8,395 bases of DNA from Rickettsiales bacterium UBA1997. Its GTDB lineage: Bacteria; Pseudomonadota; Alphaproteobacteria; Rickettsiales; UBA1997. The position numbers and the translations under genes were made by a program. The notes below the pieces were generated by a model. It worked only from the letters and a program-made list of their open reading frames with translations, searched no databases and was not told where the DNA came from. Location of the stretch: contig DDCV01000015.1 of assembly GCA_002335845.1 (NCBI GenBank), positions 1 to 8,395 on the forward strand. The letters are read 5' to 3'. Positions 1-6,065 of this stretch are shown piece after piece (within the stretch, counting starts at the first letter, position 1; the number at the start of each line of letters is the position of its first letter).

Positions 1-366
1 GAATATAAAAATAAAACAAAAGATTTAAGAGATTACTTGGAAAAAAAGTTGGTCAATGTTGCTGGTAAAAATGTTCAGATTTTTTCTCAAGAGATCAATA
101 GATTGCCAAATACTTGTTTTTTTGCTACCAAAAATTGCCAATCTCAAACTCAGCTAATGCAATTTGATCTTAATAATATTTGCGTCAGCGCCGGATCAAC
201 TTGCTCATCGGGCACTTTGCAAAAATCAAGAGTTTTACAAGCAATGCAAATAAGCAAAGATTTTATTGATTGCGCTATTAGAGTCAGCTTGGGGAAAGGC
301 AACAATCATCAAGAGGTTGACAAGTTTGTAGAAATATGGCAAAAAATTTATCAAAAACATAATTAA
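1..366 (+). CDS. NifS/IscS-like cysteine desulfurase paralogue, C-terminal part (cut by window edge)
   Basis: The frame is open from base 1, so this is the last 121 residues of a longer gene; a TTG at 37 is an internal leucine codon rather than a start. The segment matches the small C-terminal domain of class V aminotransferase-fold cysteine desulfurases, PLP enzymes that take sulfur from cysteine as an enzyme-bound persulfide. The active-site loop reads SAGSTCSSGTLQKSRVLQAM, with the presumed catalytic cysteine codon at 202-204, followed by an IRVSLG strand as in the IscS family. The PLP lysine lies upstream and is not visible. It ends 8 bases before iscS, so the two are probably cotranscribed. 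It differs clearly from the neighbouring IscS and lacks the SPLWEM tail that docks IscU, so it is a diverged paralogue. A tandem desulfurase pair ahead of iscU is known from Rickettsiales; its separate job is unclear. Confidence 0.88.
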   Translation, partial: EYKNKTKDLRDYLEKKLVNVAGKNVQIFSQEINRLPNTCFFATKNCQSQTQLMQFDLNNICVSAGSTCSSGTLQKSRVLQAMQISKDFIDCAIRVSLGKGNNHQEVDKFVEIWQKIYQKHN

Positions 367-374
367 TATAACTT

Positions 375-1598
375 ATGAAATTACCTATATATCTAGATTA
401 TCAATCAACAACTCCTATTGATCCAAGAGTTATTGAGGTTATAAGCAAATCAATGGCTGAAGATTATGGTAATCCACATTCCCGCACCCATTCATATGGT
501 TGGGTAGCTGAAGAGAAGGTTGAAATTGCAAGGCGTCAAATTGCCGATCTTATCAATGCCGATCCTAAAGAAATTTTCTTTACCTCTGGCGCTACCGAAT
601 CAAATAATATAGCCATCAAAGGTGTGGCAAATTTTTATGGCAAGAGTGGCAAAAACCATATTATTACCTTGGTAACCGAACATAAATGCGTCATTAACTC
701 AGCGCGGGATCTTGAGCAAGAAGGATTTGAAGTAACTTTTTTGCCGGTGCAAACAGATGGAACTCTTGACCTTGAGAAGCTAAAGGCGGCTATAACTAGC
801 AAGACTTGCATAGTTTCGGCCATGACCCTTAACAATGAAATTGGCACTATTCAGCCAATAAAAGAAATTGGGGAAATTTGTCGTGAAAAAGGTGTATTTT
901 TTCACACCGACGCAGCTCAGGCTTTTGGCAAAATTCCGCTCGATGTCAATGATATGAAGATCGATTTAATGAGTATCTCTGGCCATAAAATCTATGGCCC
1001 CAAAGGAATTGGCGCTATTTATATTCGTCGCAAACCAAGGGTTAGAATTAAATCAATTATTAGCGGCGGGGGTCAGGAAAGAGGAATTCGCTCCGGAACT
1101 ATTCCAACATTTTTAGCCGTAGGACTTGGTGAGGCGGCTAGAATTGCCAAGGAAGAAATGCAGAAAGATTTTGACCACGTTAAAAAGCTATCTATTAAAT
1201 TTTATCAATCTTTGATTGACGAGGGTCACATTTATCTCAATGGACCAGATATTTACGATAGCAATAAGCGCTATCCGGGAAATTTAAATTTATCATTTGC
1301 TGGCATCGAAGGCGAGTCAATGATCATGGCTATTAAAGATTTGGCCGTATCTTCTGGCTCTGCCTGTACCTCGGCATCTCTTGAATCATCTTATGTGCTG
1401 CACGCTTTGGGCGTTGATGTTGAGTTATCGCATACCTCAATTCGTTTTGGCATTGGTAGATTCACCAATGAAGAAGAGGTTGATTATGCAATAAAATTAG
1501 TGAAATCAAAAATACAGAAATTGCGTGAACTCAGTCCATTGTGGGAAATGATGCAAGACGGCATTGACTTGAAATCAATTAATTGGCAGAGCCATTAA
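375..1598 (+). CDS. iscS: Cysteine desulfurase IscS
   Basis: PLP-dependent enzyme that converts L-cysteine to alanine and passes persulfide sulfur to the scaffold IscU; cytosolic. The 407-residue product is close to the family's usual length (about 404). Visible residues: TEHK with H103, which stacks on [13 protein letters not shown] with the PLP Schiff-base lysine K205; and [14 protein letters not shown] with the catalytic C331 on the mobile loop. The C-terminal tail [18 protein letters not shown] closely resembles the E. coli IscS tail that binds IscU. The ATG start is firm because [14 protein letters not shown] aligns with the standard N-terminus, although no Shine-Dalgarno sequence is visible in the 8-base gap after the upstream paralogue. 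It is followed by an unusually long gap of 119 bases before iscU, whereas the later genes are tightly packed. All catalytic residues are intact. Confidence 0.98.
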   Translation: MKLPIYLDYQSTTPIDPRVIEVISKSMAEDYGNPHSRTHSYGWVAEEKVEIARRQIADLINADPKEIFFTSGATESNNIAIKGVANFYGKSGKNHIITLVTEHKCVINSARDLEQEGFEVTFLPVQTDGTLDLEKLKAAITSKTCIVSAMTLNNEIGTIQPIKEIGEICREKGVFFHTDAAQAFGKIPLDVNDMKIDLMSISGHKIYGPKGIGAIYIRRKPRVRIKSIISGGGQERGIRSGTIPTFLAVGLGEAARIAKEEMQKDFDHVKKLSIKFYQSLIDEGHIYLNGPDIYDSNKRYPGNLNLSFAGIEGESMIMAIKDLAVSSGSACTSASLESSYVLHALGVDVELSHTSIRFGIGRFTNEEEVDYAIKLVKSKIQKLRELSPLWEMMQDGIDLKSINWQSH

Positions 1599-1612
1599 GG
1601 ATTATATTTTAT

Positions 1613-1637
1613 GGCCGTAAGGCCGAAAACATTCGGC
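1613..1637 (+). promoter_or_regulatory. Pair of overlapping, mutually exclusive hairpins after iscS
   Basis: Two small perfect hairpins share bases. The first is GGCC (1613-1616), loop GTAA (a GNRA-type tetraloop), GGCC (1621-1624). The second is GCCGAA (1622-1627), loop AACA, TTCGGC (1632-1637). Both cannot form together because 1622-1624 belongs to both. They begin 15 bases past the iscS stop and are the most G+C-rich spot in the gap. The sequence after 1637 is A/T-rich but has no clean run of T, so a simple intrinsic terminator is doubtful. Possible roles are a partial terminator, an attenuator, or an RNA end stabiliser separating iscS from iscU expression. The structure is read from the sequence; the function is inference. 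Confidence 0.4.
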
Positions 1638-1660
1638 AAAATTTGATTTTGTTGGATAGG

Positions 1661-1689
1661 TTTACTATCATTAAGCAATGATTTATAAC
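1661..1689 (+). promoter_or_regulatory. Candidate sigma70-type promoter for iscU
   Basis: TTTACT (1661-1666) and TATAAC (1684-1689) match the -35 and -10 consensus at 4/6 and 5/6 with an ideal 17-base spacer. Transcription would start near 1696, about 22 bases before the iscU ATG. It sits in the only sizeable gap of an otherwise tightly packed operon. Chance matches are common in A/T-rich DNA, so this is a candidate only. Confidence 0.35.
1667..1682. promoter_or_regulatory. Candidate operator dyad between -35 and -10 of iscU
   Basis: ATCATT (1667-1672), spacer AAGC, AATGAT (1677-1682) is a perfect 6-4-6 inverted repeat. It fills 16 of the 17 bases between the candidate -35 and -10 boxes, where a bound repressor would block RNA polymerase. 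An Rrf2/IscR-type regulator would be the natural suspect for isc genes, but no regulator gene is visible here and I cannot match this dyad to a known IscR site. It could also be a chance A/T-rich palindrome. Confidence 0.3.
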
Positions 1690-1717
1690 TAATTTATTAA
1701 ATTAAAATTTTAAAATT

Positions 1718-2128
1718 ATGTCATATTCAAAAAAACTTTTAGATCACTATGAAAACCCAAAAAACGTTGGTTCTTTTGCCAAGGGCGAAGAAAATATAGG
1801 CACTGGACTAGTTGGCGCACCAGCTTGTGGCGATGTCATGAAGCTACAAATCAAGGTTTCAAATGATGGTGTAATTGAGGATGCCAAGTTTAAAACTTTT
1901 GGCTGCGGATCGGCAATAGCTTCAAGTTCTTTAGCTACAGAGTGGATAAAGGGTCAAAACATTGAAGATGCCGCTAAAATTTCTAATAAGGAAATTGCTG
2001 AGGAGCTATCTTTGCCACCAGTAAAAATTCATTGCTCTCTTTTGGCTGAAGAAGCTATTAAGTCAGCAATCGACAATTATAAGTCTAAAAAACAGGGGTC
2101 TTCAGGTGAAAATGAAAGTGTTAATTAA
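1718..2128 (+). CDS. iscU: Iron-sulfur cluster assembly scaffold IscU
   Basis: Scaffold on which [2Fe-2S] clusters are built from iron and IscS-derived sulfur before transfer to apoproteins. The 136-residue product keeps the three ligand cysteines at the same numbers as E. coli IscU: C37 (APACGD, with D39), C63 (FGCGSA) and C106 (H105-C106). The LPPVK sequence recognised by the chaperone HscA is at 99-103. After about residue 121 there is a polar Lys/Ser/Glu-rich tail (KSKKQGSSGENESVN) that makes it somewhat longer than the typical 128 residues. The ATG gives the expected MSYSKKLLDHYENPKNVG N-terminus; the A/T-only leader just before it shows no Shine-Dalgarno. It is the first gene after the 119-base gap and may have its own promoter; iscA follows after 2 bases. 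Confidence 0.98.
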   Translation: MSYSKKLLDHYENPKNVGSFAKGEENIGTGLVGAPACGDVMKLQIKVSNDGVIEDAKFKTFGCGSAIASSSLATEWIKGQNIEDAAKISNKEIAEELSLPPVKIHCSLLAEEAIKSAIDNYKSKKQGSSGENESVN

Positions 2129-2130
2129 TA

Positions 2131-2499
2131 GTGAAATTTTCTGAATCAGGCAATCCAATTATAGATTATCTTACTATCTCTGACGGGGCTATAATGCAGG
2201 TTAAGAATTTGCTAAATTCTCGCAAAGAGCCTTGTCAGGGAGTTAGGGTTGGGGTTAGGACTCGTGGATGCTCGGGCCTTAGCTATGTTATTGAATATGC
2301 CATAAAAGATAAAAATATTACCAAATTTGATGATGTTGTAATTAAGGATAATATAAGCGTTTTTATTGATCCTAAAATATCAATGTTTTTGATTGGCAGT
2401 GAAATGATATATAATGATGGCGATATTGAGTCCGGATTTGATTTTGTGAATCCCAATGAAAAAGGTCGCTGCGGTTGCGGCGAGAGCTTTAAGGTATAA
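2131..2499 (+). CDS. iscA: A-type iron-sulfur carrier IscA (HesB family)
   Basis: A-type carrier that holds Fe-S clusters or iron and delivers them to targets, notably in [4Fe-4S] maturation. The 122-residue product has the three conserved cysteines: C47 in RTRGCSGLSY and C114/C116 in the C-terminal RCGCGESFKV. The GTG start at 2131 lies 2 bases after the iscU stop; no upstream ATG is possible without running through stop codons, and the next internal ATG would remove the first beta strand. This gives a roughly 12-residue N-terminal extension compared with E. coli IscA (107 residues). GTG with no strong Shine-Dalgarno suggests translation by coupling to iscU. ErpA belongs to the same family and cannot be excluded by sequence alone, but the position between iscU and hscB supports IscA. 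Confidence 0.94.
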   Translation: MKFSESGNPIIDYLTISDGAIMQVKNLLNSRKEPCQGVRVGVRTRGCSGLSYVIEYAIKDKNITKFDDVVIKDNISVFIDPKISMFLIGSEMIYNDGDIESGFDFVNPNEKGRCGCGESFKV

Positions 2500-2502
2500 T
2501 AT

Positions 2503-3018
2503 ATGGTAGATTACTTTAAGATTTTTTCTATAACCCAACAATTTAACATTGATAAAGATCTGCTAGAAAAATCCTATTTCCAGTTCCAGTCCCAATTTCA
2601 TCCCGATGCAAATAATGCCTCCAATATAATTGACGCCAATATTAATGATATTGAAAAATCAATAGCGATAAATGAAGGATATAAGGTTTTGTCGGATGAT
2701 TTTTTGCGAGCTTGTCATTTAATTGAGTTACAAGGCATAGATATTTTAAAAGATGAAAAAGCTATCAAGGTAAATCAAGCAACATTGATTGAAATATTAG
2801 AAATACAGGAGCAAATTGCCCTAGAAAAAGATTTACAAAATATTGATAATAAAATTTCTTTTATCTCAAACAAGATAAATAGTCTTATTTTGCAATCCAT
2901 GGAAACAATGAAAGAAAAAGTTAATAAAGCGGCGCAAATTTTGGTAAGAGCCAAATATTTTAAAAAGTGCCTCATTGATCTTAAAAATAGAAAAAAAGAG
3001 TTAAAAAATGCCGTTTAA
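2503..3018 (+). CDS. hscB: Fe-S assembly co-chaperone HscB (J-domain protein)
   Basis: J-type co-chaperone that brings IscU to HscA and stimulates HscA ATPase. The 171-residue product fits the family (E. coli 171). The N-terminal J domain spans roughly residues 1-75, with the HPD triad at 33-35 in QFHPDANN and the NEGYKVLSDDFLRACHLIEL helix typical of HscB. A C-terminal helical domain from about residue 90, starting with the TLIEILEIQEQIALEK stretch, is the IscU-binding part. No N-terminal zinc-binding cysteines, as in bacterial forms. The ATG is 3 bases after iscA and has the clearest ribosome binding site in the operon, AAGG at 2491-2494 with 8 bases to the start. Sequence identity to well-known HscB is low outside the J domain, but context makes the call secure. 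Its end overlaps hscA by 11 bases. Confidence 0.93.
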   Translation: MVDYFKIFSITQQFNIDKDLLEKSYFQFQSQFHPDANNASNIIDANINDIEKSIAINEGYKVLSDDFLRACHLIELQGIDILKDEKAIKVNQATLIEILEIQEQIALEKDLQNIDNKISFISNKINSLILQSMETMKEKVNKAAQILVRAKYFKKCLIDLKNRKKELKNAV

Positions 3019-4786
3019 AATTGAGGAGCCAGATCAAAATCAAGTAACCCAAAAAGATGAGCAAGAAATAATCATAGGCATTGATCTTGGCACGACTAAT
3101 TCTCTAGCGGCAATCATTAAAAATGACAATATAGAATTATTAGGCGATGATAATGGTCAAAATATTATTCCCTCAATTGTAAGTTTAGACGACAATGCTG
3201 ATATAGTAAAAGTAGGCGTAGCAACATCTGGCTATACAAATATTTCTTCCGTCAAAAGATTGATGGGCAAATCTTATGATGATGTTAAGAATTATAATTT
3301 AGACTATAAAATATCACCAAAAAATGGCCTAACCATAGAAGTTGCCGACAAAAACTATCGCCCAGAAGAAATATCAGCTGCGATCTTGCGGCATCTCAAG
3401 AAAATATCCGAACATAATTTAAAAGCCAAAATTAATAAATGTGTTTTAACGGTGCCAGCCTACTTTGATGAGGCCGCTAAAAATGCCACTAAGCATGCGG
3501 CAAAATTAGCCGGATTAGAAGTCGCTAGGCTTTTAAATGAGCCAACTGCAGCAGCTTTAGCTTACGGCCTAGACAATAAATCAGAAGGTTTGTATATGGT
3601 TTATGATTTGGGTGGAGGCACTTTCGATGTGTCGTTGCTAAGAATGCAGCAAGGTGTTTTTAAAGTTCTAGGTGTTTTGGGAGATAATGAGTTGGGTGGC
3701 GATGATTTGGATCAAATAATTGTTGATAATTTTCCAAATCTTACCAAGCGACAGGCTAGAAAAATAAAAGAGAGTTTTTCGTCTCAAAAAACATTAAAGA
3801 TTGACGGCAAGGATTTCTCTGATCTTGAATTTGCTAATTTGATCGGAGATAAAATTAATAAAACTATCGATTTGGTGCAGAGCTTGCTTGATGATCTTGA
3901 AATTGATAATGATGATGTAAGCGGCGTTATTTTGGTTGGTGGCTCAACTCGTCTAGGCTTAGTTCAAGAAAAGTTAGCAAATATTTTTGGCAAAGAAAAG
4001 ATTCTCACAAATTTAGATCCCGATCGCGTTGTGGCAATTGGCGCTGCTTGGCAAGCCTATAATTTATCAGGTCGTGGTCAAAATCTTTTACTCGATGTGG
4101 TGCCTCTATCTTTAGGCATTGAAATGATAGGCGGTATTGTTGATAAAATAATCAATCGCAATATCACAACTCCTTGCGCCTATGCTAAGGAATTTACTAC
4201 TTACGCCGATAATCAAACTGGTATGAAGCTCCATATCGTTCAAGGTGAAAGAGAGCTAGCTGTCAATTGTCGCTCCTTAGCTAATTTTGAAATTAAGGGC
4301 ATTCCGCCAATGAAGGCGGGAATGGCTAAAATATTAGTAACTTTTACAGTCGATGCCGACGGCTTACTAACTGTTACTGCCCAAGAACAGGCTACTAAGC
4401 AAATGCAAGAAATTGTGATTAAGCCAACTTATTCTTTGGATGAATCTGCGGTAAAAAATATGCTTCTTGACTCTCTAAAAAACTCCAAGAGCGATATTAG
4501 GAAAAGATTATTAATTGAGTCCATAAATATAGCGCAAAAAGATATTTCCATCATTAAGAGTGATTTACAAAAATCGCCAGATCTTGTAAATGCAAAAGAA
4601 AAAAAAGATATCGAGCAAAAAATTATTGAGATTGAAGGCGCAATATCACAAAATCCAGATAAAGATAAAATAGAGCAATTAGTCGAGGATTTTCACAAAA
4701 TAACCGAAAATTTAGTGCTAAAAAAGGTCAATAAGGTCTTAAATAGCAAAATATCAGGTACAAAGATTTCAGATCTTGATAGCTAG
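3008..4786 (+). CDS. hscA: Fe-S assembly chaperone HscA (specialised Hsp70)
   Basis: Hsp70-type ATPase that binds the LPPVK motif of IscU and helps release its cluster. The 592-residue product has the standard layout: an ATPase domain (about 20-360) with GIDLGTTNSL at 24-33, DLGGGTFDVSLL at 200-211 and VGGSTR at 310-315; the DVVPLSLG interdomain linker at 363-370; and a substrate-binding beta domain including GIPPMKAG (431-438) and VDADGLLTVTA, followed by a charged helical lid. The stretch between LGGDD (229-233) and VGGSTR is about 18 residues shorter than I recall for E. coli HscA, so subdomain IIB is reduced; DnaK would be longer still. The start codon lies inside the end of hscB, suggesting translational coupling. 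No fdx or iscX gene follows, and the next gene is convergent. The position after hscB excludes DnaK. Confidence 0.97.
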   Translation: MPFKIEEPDQNQVTQKDEQEIIIGIDLGTTNSLAAIIKNDNIELLGDDNGQNIIPSIVSLDDNADIVKVGVATSGYTNISSVKRLMGKSYDDVKNYNLDYKISPKNGLTIEVADKNYRPEEISAAILRHLKKISEHNLKAKINKCVLTVPAYFDEAAKNATKHAAKLAGLEVARLLNEPTAAALAYGLDNKSEGLYMVYDLGGGTFDVSLLRMQQGVFKVLGVLGDNELGGDDLDQIIVDNFPNLTKRQARKIKESFSSQKTLKIDGKDFSDLEFANLIGDKINKTIDLVQSLLDDLEIDNDDVSGVILVGGSTRLGLVQEKLANIFGKEKILTNLDPDRVVAIGAAWQAYNLSGRGQNLLLDVVPLSLGIEMIGGIVDKIINRNITTPCAYAKEFTTYADNQTGMKLHIVQGERELAVNCRSLANFEIKGIPPMKAGMAKILVTFTVDADGLLTVTAQEQATKQMQEIVIKPTYSLDESAVKNMLLDSLKNSKSDIRKRLLIESINIAQKDISIIKSDLQKSPDLVNAKEKKDIEQKIIEIEGAISQNPDKDKIEQLVEDFHKITENLVLKKVNKVLNSKISGTKISDLDS

Positions 4787-4844
4787 CTAGATTTGTAAAT
4801 CGTATATATCTCAATTTTAGCATAATAGATATCGCGAAACTTTT

Positions 4845-5207
4845 TCAGCTGGCAATATTATTTTTGATAAAGCCTAAGACATCATCAAAATCATCCTTAA
4901 TTTTTTCTAAAATCTTCCTCTTTGCGCTTGAATTTTCTTCTGGGCTTTGTTGAGCATTTTCTAATATTTCAGCTAGATTAAAGGCTCCTACAGAAGTTGC
5001 CGCGCCCTTAAAAGCGTGTGAAGCCATGTACCATGCATTGTTGTCATCAGCAGAAATGGCCTCCTCAAGCTTATTAATATTTTTTTTAGCATTATCGACA
5101 AATATTTCAAAAAGCTCTTTTTCAAATTCCTTGTCATTGTCAATGATGCCTCTTAAAAACTCTAGATCTATTGCTGGATTATTAATGTTTGGACTGGATT
5201 TTGTCAT
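4845..5207 (-). CDS. Stand-alone HPt histidine phosphotransfer protein
   Basis: A single-domain HPt protein of 120 residues that would carry phosphate between response-regulator receiver domains in a multistep phosphorelay. The signature MASHAFKGAATSVGA places the phosphorylated histidine at H64 with K67-G68 next to it, as in the HxxKG(A/S) core. The whole protein reads as a helical bundle: an acidic N-terminal helix (about 14-50) with ELFEIFVDNAKKNINKLEEAI, the histidine helix, and two further helices. There is no signal peptide, kinase or receiver domain. No histidine kinase or regulator gene is adjacent, so the partners are elsewhere. It converges with hscA across 58 bases and has its own 162-base upstream gap, so it is probably monocistronic. 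The ATG start gives a natural N-terminus but has no clear Shine-Dalgarno. It is distinct from ChpT, which is larger and dimeric with a kinase-like C-terminal domain. Confidence 0.88.
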   Translation of the reverse strand: MTKSSPNINNPAIDLEFLRGIIDNDKEFEKELFEIFVDNAKKNINKLEEAISADDNNAWYMASHAFKGAATSVGAFNLAEILENAQQSPEENSSAKRKILEKIKDDFDDVLGFIKNNIAS

Positions 5208-5244
5208 AGTTTTTAATAATTTAGGTTAAAAATAATCTAGTACC

Positions 5245-5271
5245 CGCCTTGAATTGCACTTATAATTGGCG
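5245..5271 (-). promoter_or_regulatory. Candidate leader hairpin upstream of the HPt gene
   Basis: On the minus strand CGCCAATT (5271-5264), an 8-base loop, AATT (5255-5252), a 3-base bulge CAA, and GGCG (5248-5245) can form a bulged stem of 4+4 pairs. It lies about 38 bases before the HPt start codon and just past the candidate -10 box, so it would be in the 5' leader of the transcript. An alternative pairing, CCTTG (5247-5251) with CAAGG (5272-5276), competes with it. No T-run follows directly, so it does not look like a terminator. Function unknown. Confidence 0.25.
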
Positions 5272-5274
5272 CAA

Positions 5275-5302
5275 GGTATAAATTTACATGATTATCGCTC
5301 AA
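5275..5302 (-). promoter_or_regulatory. Candidate promoter for the HPt gene
   Basis: Read on the minus strand, TTGAGC (5302-5297) and TATACC (5280-5275) resemble -35 and -10 boxes, each 4/6, with a 16-base spacer. It lies between the terminator-like hairpin of the upstream HAD gene and the HPt start, giving a leader of roughly 60 bases. The match is weak and A/T-rich background makes false positives likely. Confidence 0.28.
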
Positions 5303-5339
5303 ATATCTTTTTTTATTATAAATAATCCAGCAAATATAT

Positions 5340-5362
5340 AAAAATTAGAATTACTTTCTAAT
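5340..5362 (-). terminator. Probable intrinsic terminator of the hisS-ccmC-fdxA-HAD operon
   Basis: On the minus strand ATTAGAA (5362-5356), loop AGTAA, TTCTAAT (5350-5344) forms a perfect 7-base-pair stem, and the last T continues into TTTT (5343-5340) before an A/T stretch. It begins 7 bases after the stop codon of the HAD gene, the last gene of the minus-strand cluster. The stem has only one G-C pair, so it is weak by E. coli standards, but its shape and position fit an intrinsic terminator in a low-G+C genome. Confidence 0.5.
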
Positions 5363-5369
5363 ACCCTAT

Positions 5370-6062
5370 TCAATTTCTGTCAAAATCTAGTATGATTTGC
5401 ATTAAATTAGAGTGGTCAAAATAGCTTATTATGTTTTTTGCCTCGATTAGACTCTTGTCAATAGACGGAGATATTATATTTTTATCAGCACCAAAAATTA
5501 TTGGTCTGCAGCCAGAATTTAAGGCGCACCAAACATCGGAAGCGGTATCGCCGATAAACCAAATTTCATCTTTTGCTGGATCAAGATCGCTGCCCATTAA
5601 AGCAAGATCAACTGGATCTTTGCTTGGTTTGTCGCTATAAGCATCATGTGATCCAATTATAGAAAAGAATAAATCGCTAACCCCTAATGCCTTACATTCT
5701 TCACGCAAAGTAGAGCCTATTTTGTTGCTAATAATAAATTGCAAAATATCAGTTTTAGCAACTTCTTCAATTAGCTCTCGAGCTTTTGGTAAAAAGCTGA
5801 TTCCAAGATGGATATCTTGATAGCTATCCTTATATATTTTTCCAGCTTCTTGCCAATTGCTACCAAAAATTTCTGGAAAAGATTCGCGCATTGATTTATG
5901 TACTGAATTTTTCACTTTTTCCAATCCCCAAGGCTCCTTTCCCATGGCGATCATGGTTTTATCAATCGATTTTTGGATCAATGGCCACGTATTAACTAAA
6001 GTATTGTCCCAGTCATAAATTATTGCTTTAGGCTTTGGTAAATTTGCTAGATTATTAGGCAT
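5370..6062 (-). CDS. HAD-superfamily phosphatase (phosphoglycolate phosphatase-like)
   Basis: Haloacid-dehalogenase-fold hydrolase, probably a small-molecule phosphatase. The 230-residue product shows all four HAD motifs: motif I YDWDNTLVNTW with nucleophile D17 and D19; motif II FIISNK with S112; motif III lysine in SDKPSKDP (K145 or K148); motif IV WFIGDTASDVWCA with G171, D172 and D176 for Mg2+. A helical cap lies between motif I and II (about residues 24-95), the type 1 cap position shared with Gph and related enzymes. The real substrate cannot be read from sequence: phosphoglycolate, a nucleotide or a sugar phosphate are all possible. It starts 3 bases after the fdxA stop, so it is the last gene of the hisS cluster, and a terminator-like hairpin follows. 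No signal peptide; cytosolic. Confidence 0.88.
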   Translation of the reverse strand: MPNNLANLPKPKAIIYDWDNTLVNTWPLIQKSIDKTMIAMGKEPWGLEKVKNSVHKSMRESFPEIFGSNWQEAGKIYKDSYQDIHLGISFLPKARELIEEVAKTDILQFIISNKIGSTLREECKALGVSDLFFSIIGSHDAYSDKPSKDPVDLALMGSDLDPAKDEIWFIGDTASDVWCALNSGCRPIIFGADKNIISPSIDKSLIEAKNIISYFDHSNLMQIILDFDRN

Positions 6063-6065
6063 ATT

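Noticed and set aside
37..366. A short 109-residue gene starting at TTG 37
   Set aside because: The frame is open to base 1 and the upstream residues continue the desulfurase C-terminal domain, so this is the tail of a gene cut by the window edge.
635..847. Antisense reading frames inside iscS, hscB, fdxA, ccmC, HAD, HPt and hisS
   Set aside because: They lie entirely within well-supported genes, have no recognisable domain, and look like frame shadows.
2495..2500. Perfect TATAAT overlapping the iscA stop codon, as a promoter for hscB
   Set aside because: No acceptable -35 lies 16-18 bases upstream (CGGTTG at the 17-base position), and a start here would fall at or inside the hscB start codon.
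4787..4844. Terminator between the convergent hscA and HPt genes
   Set aside because: Only GATTT-GT-AAATC (4790-4801) and a TAGCTAGCTA palindrome (4780-4789) are visible; the loop is too short and no T-run follows on either strand.
5370..6062. Naming the HAD protein gph outright
   Set aside because: The motifs prove the fold and catalysis but not phosphoglycolate as substrate; nothing in the operon supports a specific substrate.
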